This document shows positions 34,678 through 43,751 of a stretch of 64,000 bases of DNA, piece by piece. The notes under the pieces were generated by a model. That model did not search any database. It was not told where the DNA came from and saw only the letters and a program-made list of their open reading frames with translations. Location of the stretch: contig JANJTM010000025.1 of assembly GCA_024711125.1 (NCBI GenBank), positions 248,001-312,000 on the forward strand, in the 5' to 3' direction. Made by a program: the position numbers and the translations under genes. Source of the DNA: Rhodothermales bacterium. Lineage in GTDB: Bacteria; Bacteroidota; Rhodothermia; Rhodothermales; UBA10348. Position 1 is the stretch's first letter, and each line of letters starts with the position of its first letter.

Positions 34678-36186
34678 TCAGTCCACGGGTGGAGCGTGAC
34701 GGAGCGTGGGGTACGCCATGCGGCGATTCAACGCGTACAGCAGCCCCGCGGCGGCACCCCATTGGACGAGACAGGTCATGACGCTGTACGGATCGAACGG
34801 GTCGTACCACGAATCCGGCGCGTAGACGGCCGCGGCCTGGTACAGCCACCAACCGAGCAGGACCACGGCGAGCGCAGGGACCACCACGGATACGAGGATC
34901 TCCCATCCGCGACCCGCGCGCCAGTCGCCGGGCGTAGCGTCGACGACCGAGGTGCGGAACGACGAAACTCCGTGGCGGATCAGGGCGAAGGAGACCATGG
35001 CGCCGGATATCATCAGGGCGACACCCCAGACGAAGTCCTGGTTCCCGAGAAAACCCGTGTGGAGCGCCGACGGCAGCCCGAAAAGGAATCCGGCGACGGT
35101 GACGAGCCCCACGGCCTGCGGTCGCCGGACGCCGAGGTCCGTGATCGCCCGCACGGCAAGCTCGATCATGGAAACCAGCGACGTGAAGGCAGCGAACGAA
35201 AGCCCGAGGAAGAACAGCACCGACATGGGACCGCCGAAGTCCATGGCGGCGAACAGCTGCGGCATCCAGATGAACGTCAGCCCGGTGGACGCCGGACCGC
35301 TCGTCTGCATGACCTCGAGAACCTGCGCATCGGTCATCTCCCGTCCCAGCACCGCGAAGACGGTACCGAAGATGGTCACGGCCGCGAGGAGGGAAACCAG
35401 GTTGTTCCCGAACCCGGTGATGAACGCATTCTTGACCACGCCGTGGCGCGCCTGCATGTAGGCGCCGTACGTGAGGATCAGTCCCCATCCGGCGCCCGTA
35501 TCCCAGGCGTTCTGCGTCAGCGCCTCGAGCCACACGCGCGGATGGGCGAGCGTCTCCCAGGACGGCGTGAAGAGGAACCGGATGCCGTCCCACGCCCCGT
35601 CGAGGGTGATCGCGCGCACCACCGCAACGACGACGATCGCGAGCAGCGTCGGCATGAGCACCTTGCTGACGCGCTCGATGCGTGAAACGCCGCGAAGGAC
35701 GACGAAAGCCCCGAGACCCATCGCCAGGGCGTGGAACAGGACGGGCAAGCCGCCGGCCTGGAAGGCATCCCAGGCGGCCGTCGCCTGGTCGGTCGACGAC
35801 GGAAGGGGGCTGGACGCGGTATGGACGAGGTAGTAGACGCACCAGCCGGTGACCACGCTGTAGTAGAACATGATGGCCGTTGCCACGAATCCCACGAACG
35901 CCCCCATCCACGCGAATCGCTCTCCCGCGATGCGCGCGAAGGTGCCTACGACGCCCATTCGCCCCTTCCGCCCCATCGCGTATTCGGCGATGATGAGCGG
36001 AACGCTCCACGTCACGAGGAAGAACAGCCACACCAGCAGGAACGCCCCGGCTCCCTCCTCTCCGGCACTCTGGGATGCGATGCGGGGGAACCGCCAGATG
36101 TTGCCGGTTCCCACCGCGATGCCGAGTACGGCGAGCAGCATGCCGATCCGGCTGGAGAACCGGTTGGGGTCGTGGGTAGCGCTCAT
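34678..36186 (-). CDS. Sodium-dependent transporter, neurotransmitter:sodium symporter (NSS) family
   Basis: 502 residues with 11-12 predicted membrane helices. Helix 1 carries AVGTGNIWRFPRIASQS, the conserved unwound Na/substrate site of LeuT-fold NSS proteins, and helix 6 has AFTSLVSMIEL. Bacterial members import amino acids such as leucine, tyrosine or tryptophan with sodium. The substrate cannot be told here. It lies 4 bases after the penicillin-acylase-family gene on the same strand, forming a likely parA-acylase-NSS-phosphatase transcript. Confidence 0.93.
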   Translation of the reverse strand: MSATHDPNRFSSRIGMLLAVLGIAVGTGNIWRFPRIASQSAGEEGAGAFLLVWLFFLVTWSVPLIIAEYAMGRKGRMGVVGTFARIAGERFAWMGAFVGFVATAIMFYYSVVTGWCVYYLVHTASSPLPSSTDQATAAWDAFQAGGLPVLFHALAMGLGAFVVLRGVSRIERVSKVLMPTLLAIVVVAVVRAITLDGAWDGIRFLFTPSWETLAHPRVWLEALTQNAWDTGAGWGLILTYGAYMQARHGVVKNAFITGFGNNLVSLLAAVTIFGTVFAVLGREMTDAQVLEVMQTSGPASTGLTFIWMPQLFAAMDFGGPMSVLFFLGLSFAAFTSLVSMIELAVRAITDLGVRRPQAVGLVTVAGFLFGLPSALHTGFLGNQDFVWGVALMISGAMVSFALIRHGVSSFRTSVVDATPGDWRAGRGWEILVSVVVPALAVVLLGWWLYQAAAVYAPDSWYDPFDPYSVMTCLVQWGAAAGLLYALNRRMAYPTLRHAPPVD

Positions 36187-36190
36187 CGGG

Positions 36191-38692
36191 TCACGATCCG
36201 TGGGTTGACGCGGGAGTCAGGGTCAGCGTGCGGAATACGAGGCTGTCGGCCAGCGCCTCGGGCGATTCGGGGGTTCTGAGGTCACGGTACCGGAACGCGT
36301 TGAAATCGTCGACGTGCAGGTCATACCGTCGCGAGAACGGGTTTCCGGATGCGCCGCCGGCGTAGACACCCCGTGCGACCGGCTTCGGACCCGCGAAATC
36401 GACGACCACGCGCCAGGATGCGCTGAACGTGACGCGTCGTCCGCGACCTGGCGACAGCGTACCGTTCGTGCCGGGGAACGGAAACGGGCCCCTCCAGAGG
36501 GCCTGCAGGGCGGGGGTCATCGTGATGTGGCGGAGGAGCAGGGTGTGGTGGTCGCCCCACCGGGCCGTCTCCCACCCCTCGCCGCCGATCGAAGCCAGCG
36601 AGTCGGCCGCCCGCGCGAGAGCGAATCCGAGGAGATCGGTCCCGGTCTCGACGTCCGGCGTGCGTGTCCGATCGAACAACCGGAACCCGGGGTCCTCCTC
36701 CAGCAGCGCGAGCAGGCGGGTGAACGGCGGCTCGCCTGCCGTGGCGAACACCGGCTCGTCCCATGCCGCGTCTTCGATCGCGTCGAGCAGGAGATCGAAA
36801 CCCAGGGGCTCCCAACGGTCGGCCGACATCGTGCCGTCCCAGCGGGCGAGACCGTCCTTCAGGCGCCGGGCCCGCTCCGAAACCGGTTCCACCGGAACCA
36901 GGAGGCGGTTGAGCCACGTCGCGTGCACGGCCGTGACGTCCGACTGGTACCGGGCAAGATCGTCCGGGGCGTGCCGCTCCCGTCCGCCCAGCAGTTCGTC
37001 GATGCGGACCGAGCGCATCCCCGCCTCGGCGTATGTCGGAACGCCCACGTAATACGGGTAGTCGGGACCGGCCGGGTACTGGTTGGTCGAAGCCAGGTAG
37101 CCCCGTGCGGGATCGATCGACGCCGGGAGGTCCTCGAAAGGAACGCGGCCGATCCACGCGGAACGGGACGTGGTACCGTCGCGCATTCCCGGCCCTCCCC
37201 CGTCGGCCCGGATCGGCAGATATCCGGTGGACCGGATGGCGATGCGACCGTCGCGACCCGCGTAGAGGATGTTCTGCATCGGCGAGTCCCACGACCGCAG
37301 CGCCCGCTCGAAGGACGCGTAGTCGGTCGCGCGAACCATCTCCCACAACGCGTCGAAGGTCCGCAGGGTATCGTGCCCGACCCAGCGCACCGCCACCGGA
37401 CCGTCGGGATCGGAGAAAGAGACCGGACCCCAGTGACTCCAGGCGATGGAATCGGTCACGGTCGGCGCCCCGCGCACCGGCAGGTCGTGGCGCCGGTATC
37501 GCAGGGGTCTCCATTCGCCGTCCACGAGGTACCGCGTGCGGGTGCCGTCGACTTCGAGCCGCAGATGGTCGACCTGGTCTGCGCCGGTGTTCGTGAAGGC
37601 CCAACCCACGTCCCGGTTGAACGCCTCGATCGGAAGCGGCACGCCAGGCACCGTGACGCCATACACGTCCATATCCGGCGTGACGAGGTGAACTTCGTAC
37701 CAGATCGACGGCAGGGTCAGGGACAGGTGCATATCTCCGGCGAGGATCGGGGCGCCCGTGGTGGAGCGCGACGAACCCACGGCCCAGTTGTTCGACCCTT
37801 TTCCCTCCTCGAACCCTCGGGCCCACGAACCCGGGAACCCGGTCCCGGCCGATCCGGCGCGTTGCGGACCCGGGGGGTCCGGCGCGCCCGAAGCGCCGGC
37901 GATCTCCGGCCCTGCCCCGGCGGCGCGGCGAAGCCACCATCCTTCGCCGGCGGGCACGATCGGACGGTACGGGTCTCGGAACGGTCCGAAGAGGAGATCG
38001 GCCTCCCCCGGTCCCAGTTCCGCGAGGCGCGACGGGTCGAACGCGGTTTCGCCCCGGTACGTGAGGTCGTAGACCAGGTTCCAGCCGATGAGACCCGGGT
38101 CCACGACGGAAAACGGTGCAGGACGGTATCCGAGCAGCCGGAATTCGAACGGAAGATCCCGCTCCTCGAGGTCCTCCAGGTATGCGTTGACGCCCTCGGC
38201 GAACCAGGAGAACAGGTCGAACGTACGTCGGCCGTCCTTTCGTGCCGCGGCGATGTTGCGGCCCACGCTCTCCTCTATTCCGGTCTGCAGCATGGCCCTG
38301 TCGGTCGGAAGCGCCGCCGCGCCCATCACCTCGGACAGCCTGCCCGACGTGTATCGCCGCAGGAAATCCATCTGGAACAGCCTGTCCTGCGCCACGACGT
38401 ATCCGAAGGCGCGCACGGCATCCTCGTCCGACGGCGCGAAGATGTGCGGTACTCCACGCTCGTCGCGTACGACGCGCACGGGCCCCGAGAGCCCCGGCAA
38501 CTCGATCGACTCGTCGGCGCGGGCATCGGCGAGCCGTGCGGTGCGCCACAACCCGTTCGCCGGGTCCAGCAGGGGCCCGGCGCGAAACGTCCCCCCCATC
38601 GGGTACGAGAAGGCCACGATCAGCAGCCAGGCGGCGATCGACGCGGCCGCGAACACGGCCAGCCTGGCGGCAAGCGGTCTGGTTGCGGCCAT
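36191..38692 (-). CDS. Penicillin acylase family protein (Ntn hydrolase, S45)
   Basis: 833 residues with one N-terminal hydrophobic segment (LAVFAAASIAAWLLIVAF) that targets it to the periplasm. The alpha region includes VRVVRDERGVPHIFAPSDED and FGYVVAQDRLFQMDFLRRY; the autoproteolytic site and nucleophile are in GKGSNNWAVGSSRS, where Ser becomes the N-terminal residue of the beta chain. Family members hydrolyse amides such as penicillins, N-acyl-homoserine lactones or cyclic imides; the substrate here is unknown. Start at 38692 is 4 bases after the parA stop, implying coupling. Confidence 0.93.
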   Translation of the reverse strand: MAATRPLAARLAVFAAASIAAWLLIVAFSYPMGGTFRAGPLLDPANGLWRTARLADARADESIELPGLSGPVRVVRDERGVPHIFAPSDEDAVRAFGYVVAQDRLFQMDFLRRYTSGRLSEVMGAAALPTDRAMLQTGIEESVGRNIAAARKDGRRTFDLFSWFAEGVNAYLEDLEERDLPFEFRLLGYRPAPFSVVDPGLIGWNLVYDLTYRGETAFDPSRLAELGPGEADLLFGPFRDPYRPIVPAGEGWWLRRAAGAGPEIAGASGAPDPPGPQRAGSAGTGFPGSWARGFEEGKGSNNWAVGSSRSTTGAPILAGDMHLSLTLPSIWYEVHLVTPDMDVYGVTVPGVPLPIEAFNRDVGWAFTNTGADQVDHLRLEVDGTRTRYLVDGEWRPLRYRRHDLPVRGAPTVTDSIAWSHWGPVSFSDPDGPVAVRWVGHDTLRTFDALWEMVRATDYASFERALRSWDSPMQNILYAGRDGRIAIRSTGYLPIRADGGGPGMRDGTTSRSAWIGRVPFEDLPASIDPARGYLASTNQYPAGPDYPYYVGVPTYAEAGMRSVRIDELLGGRERHAPDDLARYQSDVTAVHATWLNRLLVPVEPVSERARRLKDGLARWDGTMSADRWEPLGFDLLLDAIEDAAWDEPVFATAGEPPFTRLLALLEEDPGFRLFDRTRTPDVETGTDLLGFALARAADSLASIGGEGWETARWGDHHTLLLRHITMTPALQALWRGPFPFPGTNGTLSPGRGRRVTFSASWRVVVDFAGPKPVARGVYAGGASGNPFSRRYDLHVDDFNAFRYRDLRTPESPEALADSLVFRTLTLTPASTHGS

Positions 38693-38696
38693 CGGT

Positions 38697-39473
38697 TCAG
38701 GCGGTGGATGGGGTGCCGGCCGGCAGCCCGACGAAAAGTTCGTCGGCCGCGTTCGCGTAGTCGATGACTCCGCGACTCCCGGGATCCGACTCGAACGGAG
38801 AGCGGCCGCCCTCGCGGCCGGCCGCGAGAGACGCGCTCGTACGAACCACGCTTCGCAGGACCCCTTCCCCGTAGCGCTCACGCAGGTAGGCGGAATACGC
38901 ATGGTGATCCCGTTTCCGGGCGTCCACCATGGTGAGAAGGAACCGCGCGTCGACGAGTCCGGGGTTGAGCTTGTCGCGCACCATCTGCGCCGTCTGCCAG
39001 GTCTGTTCCGCCCCGACGACCGGCTGGTATTCCGGCAGGACCGGGATGACCACCCGGTCCGCGGCCACGAGGGCGTTCAGGCTGAGTACGGTGAGCGCCG
39101 CCGCAGTATCGATCATCACGAGGTCATACCCGTCGGTTCGGGTCGCGAGCGCCTCCCGCACCCGGAAGACGTCGGTGGGTTTCGTCATGCGGCGCAGTTC
39201 GGTCGTGAGGCGCGTGCTCGACGGCACGATGTCGAAACCGGCGGCGGCGACCGTCGGCAGCGGGTCCGCCCGCCCGTCCTCGACGAAAAGCACGCACGAC
39301 GAGTCGGAGGGGCGCGGCTCCGGAAGTCCCACCAGCCGCGTGAGGAAGCCCTGGGGATCCAGGTCGATCACCAGCACACGATGACCGGAGAGTCCCGCGG
39401 CCGAAGCCAGCATGCTGGTGGACGTCGTTTTTCCGGTCCCGCCCTTGTGATTGCAGACACTGATCGTGATCAT
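38697..39473 (-). CDS. ParA/MinD-like ATPase (orphan)
   Basis: 258 residues starting MITISVCNHKGGTGKTTSTS with the deviant Walker A motif KGGTGKTT, Walker A' region LVIDLDPQGFLTRL, and Walker B VMIDTAAAL. This is the ParA/Soj type used in chromosome or cargo partition. No ParB-like partner is next to it; it is instead upstream of the acylase and transporter. It could place an envelope complex or act on plasmid-like partition with a distant partner. The upstream ATG-less extension (15 residues) was not used. Confidence 0.9.
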   Translation of the reverse strand: MITISVCNHKGGTGKTTSTSMLASAAGLSGHRVLVIDLDPQGFLTRLVGLPEPRPSDSSCVLFVEDGRADPLPTVAAAGFDIVPSSTRLTTELRRMTKPTDVFRVREALATRTDGYDLVMIDTAAALTVLSLNALVAADRVVIPVLPEYQPVVGAEQTWQTAQMVRDKLNPGLVDARFLLTMVDARKRDHHAYSAYLRERYGEGVLRSVVRTSASLAAGREGGRSPFESDPGSRGVIDYANAADELFVGLPAGTPSTA

Positions 39474-39604
39474 CGGGACCGAACGCGTACCGGACGGAAT
39501 TCGTGGGCTCCTGGACACCCGTCTTCGCCGTGGCGCTTGCGTGCGCCCTCAGGCGGCCGCGAAAGTAGCCCCTGCTCCCCGCCCAGTCAAATACGGATGC
39601 CCGC

Positions 39605-41083
39605 ATGAACCGACGGCCAGGCGTACCCGGCTCGGGTCGTTTTCCAGGGTCCGTCGCGGCGGGCGCGCTGCTGGCCGCGTTCGCGTTCGGATGGGCACAG
39701 GGCCTGCCGGCCGGGATTGCCGGCACCGTGGCGCTCGGCTTGACCGCCCGGGCCTGGGGCCGTGCCGACGACGCATCCGCCGCATTCCGGAGCACATGGT
39801 GGGTAATGGGCACGGCCCACGTGGCCGGATTCCACTGGGTCGTCCGGCATCCGGAGCCCGGTCCGGCGGTGGCCGGCGCGCTCGCGATCGTGCTCATTCC
39901 GCTCCTCGTCTCGGCCGCGTGGTCCCTGGCCTTCCAATGGACCCGCAAGGCCACCACGGCCGTACGTGCGGCCGGCCTGGCCGGAGTGAACGCCCTGTCG
40001 GAATGGGTATTGCTCGAAGGCCCCCTCCCGCTCCCATGGGGCCTGCCGACGCACCTGACGGCCTCGCTGACGCCACTTGACGGCCTGGCCTCGCTGGCCG
40101 GGTGGTGGACTCCCGCGGCCGTTGTCGTCGCGGTTTCGATGACGGTGTCTTCGTCGTCCCTGCGCGTTCGGGTCGCCGGGGTCCTTCTCGCGGCGACCGC
40201 GCTGGCCGTGCCGCTGCCGAGAGCGGCGAAGCCGGAACGGACGGTTCGCGTCGGACTCGTGCAACCGGGTCTGTCCATCGCGCGCTGGGAGCGGGACGGC
40301 GAACGCCTCTCCTCCCTGGTCTCCCTGACCGACTCGCTGCTCGAATCCGCCACCGGCCGTCCGGACTGGGTCGTCTGGCCCGAAACCGCGCTGCGAACCG
40401 ACGCCGATCGGCGGGTAGCCGATTCGCTCGCGCGGGGCCTCGGCCTCCGGCTGGTAAGCGGCTCGCTGGAGACCGACCCCGACGGGCGACGCAGAAACGC
40501 CGTTCGGCTGTTCGGTCCGGTCGGCACGCAGGCGATATCGAAGCGCCGGCTCGTGCCGTGGGTCGAATGGATTCCGCTCGAGGAAACCGTGCGCACGCTC
40601 GCCGGAGACGGCGCCCCGGTGTCTTCCTACCGCCCGGGCTCCGGAGATCCCCTCCTGCAGGCGGGGCCTACTCCCCTGGGCGTCGTGGTCTGTTTCGAGA
40701 GCCTGTTCCCCGACGAAGGGCGGATCGCGGCCCGTGCCGGCGCCCGCGTCCTGGTCGCCGTGACCAACGATTCGTGGTGGTCCGTTGCCGCCCCGGCACG
40801 GGCTCACCTCGCGTTCTCCCGGCGGCGTGCCGTCGAGACGGGCCTGCCGATCGTCCAGGCCTCGGTGGGTGGATTCACCGGGACGGTGGATCCCGACGGA
40901 CGGGTTCGTTCCGCGGCCGCGTGGAGGGAGCGCCGGGCCTCGATCGTTACCGTGACCGTGCCGGAGCATGGACGGAACGGCGGTGTGCCCGTTCTGCCCG
41001 GTGCCCTGCTGCTGGTCGCCTTGAGCCTCCTGTCGCGATTGCGGAACTCCGGCACCGGATCGCGTGTGGATGCGACGCCATGA
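39605..41083 (+). CDS. lnt: Apolipoprotein N-acyltransferase
   Basis: 492 residues: an N-terminal block of about six membrane helices and a C-terminal nitrilase domain with the catalytic residues in WVVWPETALRT (Glu), SKRRLVPWVEWIPLE (Lys) and VVVCFESLFPDEGR (Cys), then LVAVTNDSWW. It adds the third acyl chain to the N-terminal cysteine of lipoproteins in the inner membrane, consistent with the many lipoboxes in this window. The stop overlaps the maf start (ATGA). Confidence 0.93.
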   Translation: MNRRPGVPGSGRFPGSVAAGALLAAFAFGWAQGLPAGIAGTVALGLTARAWGRADDASAAFRSTWWVMGTAHVAGFHWVVRHPEPGPAVAGALAIVLIPLLVSAAWSLAFQWTRKATTAVRAAGLAGVNALSEWVLLEGPLPLPWGLPTHLTASLTPLDGLASLAGWWTPAAVVVAVSMTVSSSSLRVRVAGVLLAATALAVPLPRAAKPERTVRVGLVQPGLSIARWERDGERLSSLVSLTDSLLESATGRPDWVVWPETALRTDADRRVADSLARGLGLRLVSGSLETDPDGRRRNAVRLFGPVGTQAISKRRLVPWVEWIPLEETVRTLAGDGAPVSSYRPGSGDPLLQAGPTPLGVVVCFESLFPDEGRIAARAGARVLVAVTNDSWWSVAAPARAHLAFSRRRAVETGLPIVQASVGGFTGTVDPDGRVRSAAAWRERRASIVTVTVPEHGRNGGVPVLPGALLLVALSLLSRLRNSGTGSRVDATP

Positions 41084-41673
41084 GATTCACCTGCCCGTTC
41101 GTCCTCGCCTCCGCGTCCCCCCGCCGTCGGACCCTGCTCTCGCGGCTGGGCGTACCGTGCACCGTCGATCCCGCCCACGTCGACGAATCGATCGACGACT
41201 CGGCCCTGCCCGAAGCCGAGGCAGCCCGGCTGGCGTCGGAGAAGGCCGCATGGGTCGCAGCGCGCCACCCCGACGCCCTCGTTCTCGGTGCCGACACGAT
41301 CGTCGTGATCGACGGGCGCGTCCTGGGGAAACCGGAGTCGACCGACGAGGCTCACGCCATGTTGCGCACGCTGTCGGGCCGCTCCCACCACGTGCACACG
41401 GGCGTGGCCCTCGTGCATCGACCGTCCGGCCGCGCCGTCGCAGAGACCGAGAGCACGCGGGTCACGTTCGCCCCGATGACCGAAGCCGAGCGCGCGGCCT
41501 ACGTCGCCACGGGCTCACCGCTCGACAAGGCCGGCGCCTACGGCATCCAGGACGACGAAGGAGCCTGGTTCGTCTCGGGAATCGAAGGCGATTTCTACAA
41601 CGTGGTCGGGCTCCCGCTCCACCGGCTTTACCGGATCGTGCGACGCGATTTTCCGGACCTGCTCTCGCCCTGA
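41080..41673 (+). CDS. maf: Maf family nucleoside triphosphate pyrophosphatase
   Basis: 197 residues, typical for the family. Signature segments are FVLASASPRRRTLLSRLG, VLGADTIVVIDGRVLGKP and GAYGIQDDEGAWFVSGIEGD. The enzyme hydrolyses dTTP, UTP or modified nucleotides to monophosphate and pyrophosphate, a housecleaning activity also tied to division control. Translation is coupled to lnt through the ATGA overlap. Confidence 0.94.
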   Translation: MRFTCPFVLASASPRRRTLLSRLGVPCTVDPAHVDESIDDSALPEAEAARLASEKAAWVAARHPDALVLGADTIVVIDGRVLGKPESTDEAHAMLRTLSGRSHHVHTGVALVHRPSGRAVAETESTRVTFAPMTEAERAAYVATGSPLDKAGAYGIQDDEGAWFVSGIEGDFYNVVGLPLHRLYRIVRRDFPDLLSP

Positions 41674-41691
41674 ACCCGCGTTGCCGTCGCG

Positions 41692-42738
41692 TCAGGCTCC
41701 GGGACGATCGATCACCTCCATCACGCGTCGTCGGGGGGTGGCACGTCCGGGTGATCCGTACCCCATGCGCAGCACGAGCTGCGGCGTGTGAGACGTTCGG
41801 GCGATCTCGGCGACCTGCGGCCTCAGATCGGCGATCTCGACGGGTTGGTTGAGGAAGGACGCGTACAACCCGCGGGAGACTCCCTCGAGCAGCACGCGCG
41901 CCAGCGCCTGACCGGTTTCGAGCCAGGACGAGGCGTTGTCGCCGCGCGACGACAGCACCAGGAGGAGCGGCGAACCCTCGGCCAGTTCCCGGTCCCGGGC
42001 CGCCCGACCCCGACCCCAGTCGAAGGTGCGCACGACGAGCGGTCCCGCGAGCGAGGAAAGGTCACCGAGGCCCACGCCGTACCCGGGAATCCCGTCGCGG
42101 CTCGAGGATCGGTTGGGGTGCATCCAGGCCGCCAGTTCGCGGCGGAAACTCCGGTCACTCCCCTGCCTGCGATCCCCCTCCGCGATCAAGTCGGCCATTC
42201 GGTTACGGTCTGCCATCTCGCGTAACACAGAAAGCTCGACCCCCTCGACCTCGGCCGACGCGCGCAAGGCCTCGCACGTGGATTCCTCGACCGGTCGATC
42301 GTCGAAGGGCACCCGCACCGTCCTGCGATTCGGAATGGCCCGGAAGTGGCGCCGAACGTCCTCGGTCGGCTCCTCCGATCGGCCGCCCCGTACCCATGCG
42401 AGAAGGTCGGGGTTACGCAGGTCCGGAAAAGTCCTGACCTCGGGTCGTCGTCCGAAGTAAGCCAGCGCTACCCGGAGGTGATACAGCGCCGCGCCGCACG
42501 AAATGACCAGCTCCCGGTCTTCCGGGTCTGCGACCGGGAGCGCCCTGCGCCGGTCGGCCAGCAACGAGACTTCTTCGCCCGACAGCCGGAACAGCCACGG
42601 TTGGGTATTGTGCGACGACGGCGCCAGCACGGCGTAGTTCAGGAGAAAACGGAGCTGCTCCTCGGGCATCGCGCCCGCGGGATACTCCGTCTCCTGTACG
42701 CGCCAGGGATCAGCCTGCGCGAATTCGTAACTGCCCAT
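41692..42738 (-). CDS. Acg-type FMN-binding nitroreductase-family protein
   Basis: 348 residues. The segment LNYAVLAPSSHNTQPWLFRL, followed by RELVISCGAALYHLRVAL, is characteristic of the Acg family, fused two-domain relatives of nitroreductases. The mycobacterial member Acg (Rv2032) belongs to the DosR hypoxia regulon. Later segments GYGVGLGDLSSLAG and LVLRMGYGSPGRATPRR fit the second half. The enzyme may bind or sequester FMN; activity is uncertain. The start lies 128 bases from the palindrome at 42865 and just downstream of an inverted repeat at 42790. It is the last gene of the minus-strand stress block. Confidence 0.85.
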   Translation of the reverse strand: MGSYEFAQADPWRVQETEYPAGAMPEEQLRFLLNYAVLAPSSHNTQPWLFRLSGEEVSLLADRRRALPVADPEDRELVISCGAALYHLRVALAYFGRRPEVRTFPDLRNPDLLAWVRGGRSEEPTEDVRRHFRAIPNRRTVRVPFDDRPVEESTCEALRASAEVEGVELSVLREMADRNRMADLIAEGDRRQGSDRSFRRELAAWMHPNRSSSRDGIPGYGVGLGDLSSLAGPLVVRTFDWGRGRAARDRELAEGSPLLLVLSSRGDNASSWLETGQALARVLLEGVSRGLYASFLNQPVEIADLRPQVAEIARTSHTPQLVLRMGYGSPGRATPRRRVMEVIDRPGA

Positions 42739-42789
42739 GCCGCCCCGTGATGTGAACGCACGGCGTACGCCACGGCATCACCGGACACC

Positions 42790-42818
42790 CGCCGTTCATG
42801 AAGGAACGGCGAAGGATA
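42790..42818 (-). promoter_or_regulatory. Predicted -7 element and overlapping inverted repeat before the Acg gene
   Basis: On the minus strand TATCCTTC (42818-42811) resembles the local TAnnTTTC -7 element. It is followed by CGCCGTTC-CTTCAT-GAACGGCG (42811-42790), a perfect 8-bp inverted repeat with a 6-base centre. The repeat would span the transcription start and could be an operator or a leader hairpin. The nearby palindrome at 42865 is about 65 bases upstream of the predicted start, a normal distance for a NarL/FixJ activator. Confidence 0.4.
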
Positions 42819-42864
42819 CGGTGTCTACGGCCCGCTCACTGTGCGGAACGGACCCCGGGCTCTT

Positions 42865-42880
42865 GTAGGGGATTTCCCTA
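42865..42880. promoter_or_regulatory. Palindromic box upstream of the Acg gene (candidate response-regulator site)
   Basis: GTAGGGGATTTCCCTA, with inverted arms TAGGG and CCCTA. A near copy lies at 45891 before the universal stress operon. AT-rich centres flanked by GGG/CCC arms are unusual in this background. The two sites sit in front of the two downstream transcription units of a sensor-regulator block, suggesting they are binding sites for its regulator. Confidence 0.5.
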
Positions 42881-42899
42881 ATTCCGCGGCATGGGATCG

Positions 42900-43730
42900 T
42901 CACGAACGCCCGCCCGCGTCCTTGAGCCGGAACCGGATCGGAATGGCCATGCGGACCGAGACCGCCCGACCCCGCTGTTTGCCCGGGACGAACCGGAGTT
43001 TCATGACGGCATCGGCGGCCGCACGGTCCAGGACCTCGCCCGCCGATCGCACCACGATCGGGTCCGTCGGCACCCCCTGCGGACTGACGACGATCTGGAT
43101 GACGACCAGCCCCTCCATCCCCGCCTGGCGGGCGATCGGCGGGTACTCCAGGTACTCGTAGACCTTCTGGCTTCCGCCGATGATCTCCGGCATCTGCTCG
43201 ACGACCACGAAGATCTCGGGCTCCGGTTCTTCGATCGCCCGGTCGTCTGACGGTGGAGCGGGCGGGGGCGGCGGCAGCGTCGAGATCGGCTCATCGAGAT
43301 CGAGGGACGCATCCAGGTCGAGGTCGACGTCGTCGAGTATCCTGTCATCCGGCACTTCCACCGGTACCGGCGGCCGAGGCGGCGGAGGCGGCCGCTGCAC
43401 CTGCTGCGTCTGCTGGATTTCCTCCATCTGCACGATTTCCTGTTCGGAAAGCGTGATATCGAGGGTCGCTCCGTCGGAACTCCATTCGATGCGGAACGCG
43501 GCGACCACCAGTGTCAGCACGAGGGCCAGCGAGGCCAGCAGGGTGAGCCGATAATCGGGGCGGAGATCGATGCCCGGTCGGCGGACGATCTTTCTCCGTC
43601 CCGGGACAGGGGACACGACAGCAGCCTTTCGAGAGGATTCCCGGGGCACGAGGCGCGGTGACGCACCCTCTGCCTCCCGGTCGGCCAGGCGTCGTTCCCG
43701 GCTTCTTTCGGGTCGGAAGTGGGTCTTCAT
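42900..43730 (-). CDS. TonB-like energy transducer
   Basis: 276 residues: a long basic cytoplasmic N-terminus (1-60), one membrane helix (YRLTLLASLALVLTLVVAAF, about 60-79), a periplasmic Pro-rich spacer with PPPPPRPPVP and PPPPPAPPS, and a TonB C-terminal domain (EYPPIARQAGMEGLVVIQIV, then AVMKLRFVPGKQRGRAV). TonB passes proton-motive energy from ExbB/ExbD to outer-membrane receptors. It is the third gene after two universal stress proteins, 21 bases from the second, an odd place for TonB. ExbB and ExbD are encoded at 58-59 kb. The 60-residue N-terminus is longer than usual. Confidence 0.9.
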   Translation of the reverse strand: MKTHFRPERSRERRLADREAEGASPRLVPRESSRKAAVVSPVPGRRKIVRRPGIDLRPDYRLTLLASLALVLTLVVAAFRIEWSSDGATLDITLSEQEIVQMEEIQQTQQVQRPPPPPRPPVPVEVPDDRILDDVDLDLDASLDLDEPISTLPPPPPAPPSDDRAIEEPEPEIFVVVEQMPEIIGGSQKVYEYLEYPPIARQAGMEGLVVIQIVVSPQGVPTDPIVVRSAGEVLDRAAADAVMKLRFVPGKQRGRAVSVRMAIPIRFRLKDAGGRS

Positions 43731-43751
43731 GGCGATGTTCTCCTTTCGGGG

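Noticed and set aside
34427-36031. A 534-codon minus-strand frame overlapping the NSS transporter
   Set aside because: Same strand but a different frame from the well-supported transporter, with Arg/Gly/Pro-rich shadow composition.
36314-38767. An 817-codon plus-strand frame across the acylase gene
   Set aside because: Antisense to the complete penicillin-acylase-family gene with its SNNW nucleophile region; no family pattern of its own.
38697-39473. A parAB partition locus
   Set aside because: No ParB-like gene or parS-like repeats adjacent; only ParA is present.
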